Part shown: piece after piece, positions 6,976 to 12,175 of the stretch | Layout: every line of letters begins with the position of its first letter | How positions within the stretch are numbered: position 1 is the stretch's first letter | Assembly: GCA_030834765.1 (NCBI GenBank) | Contig: JAUQXG010000186.1 | Coordinates: 1-12,175, forward strand | Direction of reading: 5' to 3' | DNA length: 12,175 bases | From: Lutispora sp. | Lineage (GTDB): Bacteria > Bacillota > Clostridia > Lutisporales > Lutisporaceae | Notes under the pieces: model-generated | What the model was told of the DNA's origin: nothing | Database searches by the model: none | Seen by the model: the letters and a program-made list of their open reading frames with translations, nothing else | Program-made: the position numbers and the translations under genes

Positions 6976-8214
6976 ATGAAAAAACTCCAGTTATCTACAA
7001 AAATACTAATTGGTCTAGGTGCCGGCATATTGGTAGGACTAATGATGCAAGGGGCTCCCGCTGTAGCTGATACATGGATAAAGCCTTTTGGAACATTATT
7101 CTTAAATCTTATTAAGATGATTATAGTCCCATTGGTGCTGGCCTCTCTTGTTGTGGGTACATGCGGACTTGGTGACGTGAAGAAGCTTGGTCGTATAGGT
7201 GGAAAAACCATTGCCTACTATCTCCTTACAACCGCTTTTGCAGTAACTTTAGGACTTATCATTGCTACTGTTTCAAATGTAGGCGGGGGATTATCTATTC
7301 CAATTGATACTGTTAAAGCAGAGGTAACACAAGCACCAAAGTTTATTGATACTTTGCTTGGCATCGTACCTGCCAATCCTATAAAAGCTTTGGCTGACGG
7401 CAACATGCTTCAAATCATCGTATTTGCCTTGGTACTTGGTGGCGGCATTGTAGCAATAGGAGACAAAGGGAAGCCTTTGTTCAGCTTCTTTGATTCACTG
7501 GCTGAAGTAACCTACAAAATAACAAACGCAATCATGAGCTTTGCGCCCATTGGTGTATTTGCACTGATCACTCCTGTTGTAGCAGCGAATGGCCCCAAAG
7601 TTTTGCTTCCGCTTCTAAAGGTAGTTATTGCAGTGTACATTGGATGTCTTCTCCATATGCTTATTGTATATTCTTCGACCTTGAAAATTTTAGCAAACTT
7701 CAGTCCTGTCAAATTCTTTAAAGGCATATTCCCTGCTCAGGCAATAGCCTTTACAACTGCCAGCAGCACAGCGACACTTCCTGTAAATATGAAATGTATT
7801 GAAGAGAACATGGGTGTTTCAAAGCCTATAAGCAGTTTTGTTCTTCCCCTTGGAGCCACAGTGAATATGGATGGAACAGCTTTATATCAAGGAATATGTG
7901 CTTTATTTGTAGCTCAAGTTTATGGTATTGATTTAACATTTGCTCAGAATATAACAATAGTTCTTACAGCCACTCTTGCCTCCATAGGGACAGCAGGAGT
8001 TCCAGGTGCTGGACTTATTATGCTTACTATGGTATTGCAATCTGTAGGATTGCCTCTTGAAGGGGTAGCATTGATTGCAGGGATAGATAGAATATTAGAC
8101 ATGGCAAGAACTGTAGTAAATATCACAGGGGATGCATCCTGCGCTGTAATAGTAGCAGCAACAGAAAATGAATTAGACAGAAGCTGTAATGTAAAAAGCG
8201 CACTATCGTCATAA
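6976..8214 (+). CDS. Glutamate/aspartate:cation symporter, DAACS (GltP/GltT) family
   Basis: Membrane transporter of 412 residues importing an acidic amino acid with Na+ or H+. The DAACS core is complete: NLIKMIIVPLV (44-54), hairpin 1 with TTASSTATLP (260-269), the cation-site NMDGT (297-301), hairpin 2 SIGTAGVPGAG (336-346), and helix 8 GIDRILDMARTVVNITGD (369-386). In the archaeal GltPh numbering the equivalents of D390, D394, R397, T398 and N401 are D371, D375, R378, T379 and N382. The arginine normally pairs with a side-chain carboxylate, so glutamate or aspartate is favoured over neutral amino acids or plain C4-dicarboxylates. ATG 6976 is preferred over ATG 6958 because GAAGGTGG lies just before it and the promoter is too close to 6958. 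It is divergent from the two-component genes, which probably regulate it. Confidence 0.93.
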   Translation: MKKLQLSTKILIGLGAGILVGLMMQGAPAVADTWIKPFGTLFLNLIKMIIVPLVLASLVVGTCGLGDVKKLGRIGGKTIAYYLLTTAFAVTLGLIIATVSNVGGGLSIPIDTVKAEVTQAPKFIDTLLGIVPANPIKALADGNMLQIIVFALVLGGGIVAIGDKGKPLFSFFDSLAEVTYKITNAIMSFAPIGVFALITPVVAANGPKVLLPLLKVVIAVYIGCLLHMLIVYSSTLKILANFSPVKFFKGIFPAQAIAFTTASSTATLPVNMKCIEENMGVSKPISSFVLPLGATVNMDGTALYQGICALFVAQVYGIDLTFAQNITIVLTATLASIGTAGVPGAGLIMLTMVLQSVGLPLEGVALIAGIDRILDMARTVVNITGDASCAVIVAATENELDRSCNVKSALSS

Positions 8215-8229
8215 ATTATATTTATCCAA

Positions 8230-8289
8230 AAAAATCGCTAATCACTAACTTGGATAGGCTTATAGCCTCGTTAGCGATTAGCGATTTTT
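8230..8289. terminator. Bidirectional terminator between symporter and arcC
   Basis: Two 20-base arms (8230-8249 and 8270-8289) pair over their whole length with one A-C mismatch on the plus strand, which becomes G-U on the minus strand. The stem starts with AAAAATCGC and ends with GCGATTTTT, giving U-runs in both directions. The loop holds a small AGGC/GCCT hairpin. It lies between convergent genes and probably ends both transcripts. Confidence 0.9.
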
Positions 8290-8293
8290 AATA

Positions 8294-8326
8294 TTTACTC
8301 ATGAGCAACTAAATCTAATGAGTAAA
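8294..8326 (-). repeat. 9-bp inverted repeat just after arcC
   Basis: TTTACTCAT (8294-8302) and ATGAGTAAA (8318-8326) form a perfect 9-bp stem with a 15-base loop. It starts 4 bases after the arcC stop and comes before the main terminator in the arcC transcript. It lacks a U-run, so it may protect the 3' end of the mRNA rather than terminate transcription. Confidence 0.55.
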
Positions 8327-8330
8327 CGAT

Positions 8331-9281
8331 TTAAGCGAATGTTATTACTGTCCCTGCTGTTCCCTCTAAAGCTTCCACAGCTTTATAAAGTGATGTGATG
8401 ATTGCCTTCTTATCTGGATTACTCCTCACAAACTTTATCGCCGCCTGTACCTTGGGAAGCATGCTTCCTGGCGCAAAGTGTCCTTCTTCAATAAGCTGAG
8501 CTGCTTGGGCTACTGTCATGTGACTTAAATCTTCTTGATTTGGCTTTTTAAAGTTTATGGATACTTTTTCGACTTCTGTCAGTATCATCAGTATATCTGC
8601 CCCAACATCTTCTGCAAGTCTTTCTGCTGCTAGGTCTTTATCTATTACTGCTGCCACACCTTCTAAAGTTCCATCTTCTTTTTCTATTACTGGTATTCCG
8701 CCGCCTCCTACTGTAATGACGATTGTTGAATCCCAAAGCTGTTTCACCGAGTGAAGCTCTACTATCTTTCTAGGTATTGGAGATGGTACTACTCTTCTGA
8801 ATCCTCTGCCTGCATCTTCTTTCATGATATAGCCTTTTTCTTCTGTTAGCTTCTTTGCTTCTTCTTCTGTATAAAAAGGTCCTATTGGCTTTGTTGGATT
8901 CTTGAATGCAGCATCATTTTTTTCTACCACTACTTGTGTTACCAAAGATACTACTGGTGTATTTTTGTTTCTTTTATTGAGTGCATACTTTAGTCCTTGT
9001 TGTATATGATAACCGATGTATCCTTGGCTCATTGCTCCGCATACATCAAATGGCATCGCTGGTGTTACATCTTTTCCTGCTTCTGATGATAAAAGTATTC
9101 TTCCAACTTGGGGACCATTTCCATGTGCGATTGCTATTTCATAACCTTTACAGCTTATTTCAGCAATATAATCTGCTGTCTTCTTGACAACTTCCAATTG
9201 CGAATCTGATGTTGGTGGTAATCCCTTATCTTCAAGTGCATTTCCGCCTAAGGCGATAACGACCTTTTTTGCATTGCTCAA
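8331..9281 (-). CDS. arcC: arcC, carbamate kinase
   Basis: Last enzyme of the arginine deiminase pathway: carbamoyl phosphate plus ADP gives ATP, ammonia and CO2. It is cytoplasmic and 316 residues long, as expected. Family motifs include VVIALGGNAL (7-16), AHGNGPQVG (52-60), the VVPSPIPRKIVE block (164-175), TVGGGGIPVI (190-199), VIDKDLAAE (212-220), ADILMILTEVE (228-238) and FAPGSMLPKVQA (269-280). The start is TTG 9281, with GGAGG (9292-9296) 10 bases upstream; the ATG that overlaps this site is out of frame. The gene follows the ornithine carbamoyltransferase gene but is separated from it by 195 bases, most of them a palindromic repeat, and no clear promoter of its own is seen. Expression probably depends on read-through from upstream. 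Confidence 0.96.
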   Translation of the reverse strand: MSNAKKVVIALGGNALEDKGLPPTSDSQLEVVKKTADYIAEISCKGYEIAIAHGNGPQVGRILLSSEAGKDVTPAMPFDVCGAMSQGYIGYHIQQGLKYALNKRNKNTPVVSLVTQVVVEKNDAAFKNPTKPIGPFYTEEEAKKLTEEKGYIMKEDAGRGFRRVVPSPIPRKIVELHSVKQLWDSTIVITVGGGGIPVIEKEDGTLEGVAAVIDKDLAAERLAEDVGADILMILTEVEKVSINFKKPNQEDLSHMTVAQAAQLIEEGHFAPGSMLPKVQAAIKFVRSNPDKKAIITSLYKAVEALEGTAGTVITFA

Positions 9282-9330
9282 CGTTCTTCATCCTCCGATA
9301 TATTATTAGTCTGGGTCGCTTCTTTTGGGA

Positions 9331-9453
9331 GGGGGCCAGGTTCCGGGCACCAGGTTCCAGGTTTTATTTGGGTGGGGCGATGGAGCTTGCGCGGCATTAT
9401 CTTACAAAGCCCTGCCCTAATCCTCGAGCCTCGAGCCTGGCGCCTCGTGCCCT
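9331..9453. repeat. GC-rich palindromic repeat element, copy A (between carbamoyltransferase gene and arcC)
   Basis: This roughly 123-bp element matches copy B (10591-10716) in order and orientation. Shared blocks include CCAGGTTCC near the left end, GGCGATGGAGCT in the middle, CTTACAAAGCCCT, and CCTAATCCTCGAGCCT towards the right end, and both finish in CCTCGTGCCCT. The ends are imperfect inverted repeats built from 7-bp units (CCAGGNN on the left; on the complementary strand of the right end CACGAGG, CGCCAGG, CTCGAGG twice). The pairing continues inward (TTTGGGTGGGGC with GCCCTGCCCTAA), leaving an apical loop of about 30 bases. It is far richer in G+C than its surroundings. It looks like a non-coding mobile or dispersed palindrome; the family is not recognised. 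Confidence 0.8.
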
Positions 9454-9476
9454 ACCCTCTTGACCTCCCCTAGGGT

Positions 9477-10463
9477 CTATAGCGTTGCTACCATTACTGC
9501 TTTTATTGTGTGCATTCTGTTTTCTGCTTCATCAAATGCTACGGAGTGTCTGCTTCTGAATACTTCGTCTGTTACTTCTCTTATGTCTATACCTTTATCC
9601 ATCCATTCTTTTGCTGTTTTTGTTTCAAAGTCATGGAAGGCTGGTAAGCAATGCATGAATATTACATCACTATTGCCTGTCTTATTTAATAATTCCATGG
9701 TCACTTTATATGGTGTAAGCAGCTTCACTCTATCAGGTATGAGCGCTTCTTCTCCCATAGATGCCCACACATCTGTATAAATTACATCTGCACCTTTAAC
9801 GGATTCTGAGTCTGATGAGAATTCTATCTTTGCTCCTGTCTCTTTTGCTATAGCTTGTACTTTTGTCATTACTTCATTGCTCGGTGCCAATTCTTGTGGT
9901 CCAAATGCTACAAAATGCATTCCCATTTTTGCACATCCATACATCCAAGCATAACTCATATTATTTCTTGTATCTCCTGCAAATACCACCTTTACCTTAT
10001 TAAGGGGTTTTGCTACGTGTTCTTCTATTGTTAATAAGTCTGCTAATATTTGTGTTGGATGGTCTATATCTGTCAAACCGTTCCATACTGGAACCCCTGA
10101 ATATTTTGCTAGATCCTCTACTACTTGCTGCTTATATCCTCTATACTCGATTCCGTCATAATATCTTCCAAGAACTTTTGCTGTATCTTCTAATGATTCT
10201 TTTTTACCCATCTGTGAACTGTTTTGATCAAGGTATGTAACATGAGCTCCTTCTTCTAATGCACCTACTTCAAAAGCGCATCTTGTTCTTGTGGATGTTT
10301 TTTCAAATAAAAGCACAATGTTTTTGCCTTTTAGCACATAATTAGAAATACCTGCTCTTTTCTTTGCTTTTAAGTCATGAGAAAGATCAAGCATGTATCT
10401 AATCTCACTTGGTGTAAAATCCATCAATGTTAAGAAACTTTTTCCCTTTAAGTTAACAGCCAT
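9477..10463 (-). CDS. arcB: Ornithine carbamoyltransferase, catabolic (arcB/argF)
   Basis: Cytoplasmic enzyme interconverting citrulline plus phosphate with ornithine plus carbamoyl phosphate. Lying between arcA and arcC, it most likely works in the catabolic direction, so arcB is preferred to argF by context. The 328 residues carry the carbamoyl phosphate motif STRTR (57-61), HPTQ (135-138), [10 protein letters not shown] (161-170), DVWASMGEE (231-239), the ornithine/active-site HCLPAFHD (271-278) and the C-terminal [23 protein letters not shown] 10463 is preceded by AGGAG with 10-base spacing, slightly long. A promoter-like sequence lies just upstream. Sequence alone does not separate anabolic from catabolic forms with certainty. 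Confidence 0.93.
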   Translation of the reverse strand: MAVNLKGKSFLTLMDFTPSEIRYMLDLSHDLKAKKRAGISNYVLKGKNIVLLFEKTSTRTRCAFEVGALEEGAHVTYLDQNSSQMGKKESLEDTAKVLGRYYDGIEYRGYKQQVVEDLAKYSGVPVWNGLTDIDHPTQILADLLTIEEHVAKPLNKVKVVFAGDTRNNMSYAWMYGCAKMGMHFVAFGPQELAPSNEVMTKVQAIAKETGAKIEFSSDSESVKGADVIYTDVWASMGEEALIPDRVKLLTPYKVTMELLNKTGNSDVIFMHCLPAFHDFETKTAKEWMDKGIDIREVTDEVFRSRHSVAFDEAENRMHTIKAVMVATL

Positions 10464-10501
10464 TATTATCGTTCTCCTCTTCCATTTAATTTTAATTTTA
10501 T

Positions 10502-10530
10502 ATTATAAGTGAATATTCAAAAAACTACAA
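10502..10530 (-). promoter_or_regulatory. Putative internal promoter for ornithine carbamoyltransferase gene
   Basis: The minus strand reads TTGTAG (10525-10530), 17 bases, TATAAT (10502-10507), the latter a perfect -10. The predicted start is near 10495, about 30 bases before the ATG. The spacer holds the palindrome TGAATATTCA (10510-10519), resembling ARG-box half sites without the central four bases. It would allow expression independent of arcA. Confidence 0.6.
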
Positions 10531-10590
10531 ATTCTTACACTTAGATTCAAAAATAATTGACCGATGGAGCTGGGGTATTCCTTTTAAGCA

Positions 10591-10716
10591 AGGGGACCAG
10601 GTTCCAGGCGCCAGGCTCTAGGTTTTCGCTTGGGCGGGCGATGGAGCTGCGGAATGATCTATTCTTACAAAGCCCTACCCTAATCCTCGAGCCTGGTGCC
10701 TCGAGCCTCGTGCCCT
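10591..10716. repeat. GC-rich palindromic repeat element, copy B (between arcA and carbamoyltransferase gene)
   Basis: Roughly 126-bp second copy of the element at 9331-9453, same orientation. The left arm has 7-bp units CCAGGTT, CCAGGCG, CCAGGCT; the complement of the right arm has CACGAGG, CTCGAGG, CACCAGG, CTCGAGG. By eye 22 of 28 arm positions agree, so the arms pair better than those of copy A. The order of right-arm units differs from copy A. The element ends 7 bases before the arcA stop codon, and weak similarity to copy A may reach the stop. An extra CGATGGAGCTG lies outside the left end (10562-10572), repeating the internal one (10639-10649). It would fold into a long hairpin in the arcA-arcB transcript. 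Confidence 0.8.
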
Positions 10717-10723
10717 TCCTCCC

Positions 10724-11962
10724 CTACACCTCTGCCCTAGCCAGCGGCATACTCATACATCTTGGACCGCCTCTGCCTCTTACTAGTTCTGAGCCATCTA
10801 TCTCTACTACTTCTATACCGTTTTGACGAAGGACTTCATTGGATGCCTCATTTCTTCCATAAGTAACAACTACTCCTGGGGCAATTGCTAGTGTATTTGT
10901 GCTGTCATTCCATTGCTCTCTTGCTGCAGTAACCATATCTCCGCCGCCGCTTTGTATCAGCTTTACGGAAGGCAGCTTCAATGCAGCCCTGAGACTATCA
11001 ACCAGTTCTCCTTGAAGTGATACATTGACTCCATTGGTTTTGGATCTCGTTAATTTATATACAGTAACTTTATCTTCAATTCCAGGATAAATTGTAAATT
11101 TATCTCTATCAACCATAGTAAAAACAGTATCAAGGTGCATAAAAGCTCGAAGTGCCGGAATCTGCACAACTAATATCTCTTTTAAATTCTCATTCCCTGT
11201 AAAAAGGTTTCTTGCAAGGATCTCTATGGCCTGTGCTGATGTTCTTTCGCTGCATCCAATTGCCACAACTTCCTTGCTTAATATAAGAATATCTCCACCT
11301 TCTATGCTATGTGGAATGGTATAATTGTACCAAAGAGGAGCATTTTCTTTCTTGAAAAGCGGGTTAAAATCATATATGTACTTTATGAGCATTGGCTCTC
11401 TTCTTCTAGCTTCAGTATTCATAGAGTTTATAGATATACCATTTCCAATAATGGCAGCTGGATCTCGCATGAAATATAGATTTGGAATTGGATTAATATG
11501 AAGTGTGTAATCTTTATTTACATAGTCAGACAAGCTATAGTCTCTTTCTACATGAGGAATATCTTTTTTTAGAAGTCCTGCTATAGCCACTTCTGTCAGT
11601 TCTTTAGCTGATTTATCAAGTAAATAGTTGTAAATTATTTCGTATAGTTCAGTATTTCCTATTCTGCTGCTGATCAAAAGATCATTGATAAAGCTTTTCT
11701 TTATATCATTATTTTCTAGTACTTCTGAAAGCAGATCTTCTACATAAAATACATGTGAACCTCTTTGTCTGAGAACATCAGCAAACTCATCGTGCTCAGT
11801 CTTCATAGCTTTAAGCCATGGTATATCGTCAAAAAGCAATTCTCTTAAATATTCTGGTGTAAGCCTTTCCAGCTCCCTTCCAGGCTTATGAAGCAATACT
11901 GCTTGGAGTTTCCCAATTTCTGAATTGATATTTAAAAAAAACTCCCTTTTTTCACCACTCAT
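10724..11962 (-). CDS. arcA: arcA, arginine deiminase
   Basis: First enzyme of the pathway: L-arginine to citrulline and ammonia, cytoplasmic. The 412 residues match the family. Key sites are NLYFMRDP (161-168) with the substrate-binding aspartate D167, the catalytic-acid region HSIEGGD (218-224) with E221, MHLDTV (275-280) with H276 and D278, and the C-terminal GGPRCMSMPLAR (398-409) carrying the nucleophile Cys402. The N-terminal INSEIGKLQAVLLHKPGRELERL is also typical. ATG 11962 has AAAGGAG 7-8 bases upstream. It heads the arc cluster; an ARG-box candidate and a good promoter lie before it. The C-terminus is of normal length although a palindromic repeat ends 7 bases after the stop. Confidence 0.97.
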   Translation of the reverse strand: MSGEKREFFLNINSEIGKLQAVLLHKPGRELERLTPEYLRELLFDDIPWLKAMKTEHDEFADVLRQRGSHVFYVEDLLSEVLENNDIKKSFINDLLISSRIGNTELYEIIYNYLLDKSAKELTEVAIAGLLKKDIPHVERDYSLSDYVNKDYTLHINPIPNLYFMRDPAAIIGNGISINSMNTEARRREPMLIKYIYDFNPLFKKENAPLWYNYTIPHSIEGGDILILSKEVVAIGCSERTSAQAIEILARNLFTGNENLKEILVVQIPALRAFMHLDTVFTMVDRDKFTIYPGIEDKVTVYKLTRSKTNGVNVSLQGELVDSLRAALKLPSVKLIQSGGGDMVTAAREQWNDSTNTLAIAPGVVVTYGRNEASNEVLRQNGIEVVEIDGSELVRGRGGPRCMSMPLARAEV

Positions 11963-11998
11963 TATAAAACTCCTTTCTTTTCATGAACTAACAATAAA

Positions 11999-12027
11999 AG
12001 TATATAATGAATAAATCCACTATACAA
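11999..12027 (-). promoter_or_regulatory. arcA promoter
   Basis: The minus strand reads TTGTAT (12022-12027), 17 bases, TATACT (11999-12004). The predicted start is near 11992, giving a 30-base leader. The spacer contains, on the plus strand, ATGAATAAA, which matches one half of an ARG box. Confidence 0.65.
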
Positions 12028-12075
12028 GTAGCTAAAACTTAGACAAAACATACTAATTACTTATTTTCCCTTTTA

Positions 12076-12093
12076 TTTGCATATTAATTCATA
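12076..12093 (-). promoter_or_regulatory. Candidate ARG box (ArgR/AhrC operator) upstream of arcA
   Basis: On the minus strand TATGAATTAATATGCAAA fits the E. coli ARG box consensus (WNTGAATWWWWATTCANW) with one mismatch, and the B. subtilis form at 14 of 18 positions. It lies roughly 90 bases upstream of the predicted arcA start, a place suited to activation rather than promoter blocking. ArgR-type activation of arginine deiminase operons is known in B. licheniformis. No argR gene is in the window. Confidence 0.6.
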
Positions 12094-12175
12094 ACTGTCT
12101 CTATACTCTGAAATATAGGATTTCTATCAAACCAAATTAAAGTTTTCTGATAAATTCGACAGTTTTTTAATTTTT

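Noticed and set aside
9331..9453. Heptad repeats as a CRISPR array
   Set aside because: Units are 7 bp, contiguous and arranged as inverted arms. There are no spacers and no cas genes.
9269..9463. Plus-strand open frame with a translated match to one at 10557-10826 (shared SRF-LG-AMEL pattern)
   Set aside because: The similarity comes from the two DNA palindromic repeats. The frames overlap arcC and arcA ends, lack ribosome binding sites and have the composition of repeat translations.
12117..12130. FNR/Crp-like site (TTGAT-N4-ATC on the minus strand) upstream of arcA
   Set aside because: Only 8 of 10 consensus positions match, the second half site is broken, and no matching regulator is in view.
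12134..12175. Possible weak hairpin followed by T-run at the right edge
   Set aside because: The pairing is short and AT-only with many gaps, and the flanking gene is outside the window, so a terminator cannot be supported.

Overview
The window looks like an AT-rich genome of an anaerobic, amino-acid-fermenting Gram-positive bacterium of the class Clostridia. Supporting signs are purine-rich Shine-Dalgarno sequences before nearly every gene, two TTG starts, a lipoprotein-type solute-binding protein, a GlnL/YcbB-type response regulator and an arginine deiminase gene set. The species cannot be read from the sequence. No rRNA, tRNA, CRISPR array, transposase or phage gene is visible.

Positions 1-4526 (minus strand) hold a branched-chain amino acid ABC transporter operon read livJ-livH-livM-livG-livF. 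Four genes are intact. livF carries one in-frame TGA at codon 75 that separates its Walker A motif from its signature and Walker B motifs. livJ is followed by an intercistronic hairpin and preceded by three tandem 10-bp AT-rich repeats next to a weak promoter.

Positions 4628-6813 (minus strand) encode a two-component system: a membrane histidine kinase resembling B. subtilis GlnK (YcbA) and a response regulator with a YcbB-type output domain. They are coupled by a 4-base TTGA overlap and end in an unusually long hairpin. Divergent from them, 6976-8214 (plus strand) encodes an acidic amino acid:cation symporter of the DAACS (GltP/GltT) family. Good promoters face both ways in the gap, so the kinase-regulator pair probably controls this transporter.

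Positions 8331-11962 (minus strand) hold the arginine deiminase pathway in the order arcA, ornithine carbamoyltransferase, arcC: arginine to citrulline, then carbamoyl phosphate, then ATP. A strong ARG-box candidate lies upstream of arcA. Both intergenic gaps contain a copy of the same roughly 125-bp GC-rich palindromic element with 7-bp-phased arms. The carbamoyltransferase gene has its own promoter-like sequence between its start and one repeat. No arginine/ornithine antiporter gene (arcD) is present in the window. A shared bidirectional terminator separates arcC from the convergent symporter gene.

The theme is amino acid uptake and catabolism. Most of it is ordinary; the parts that known genes do not explain are the paired palindromic elements in the arc cluster, the livF stop codon, and the repeat array upstream of livJ. 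No gap between genes exceeds 300 bases.
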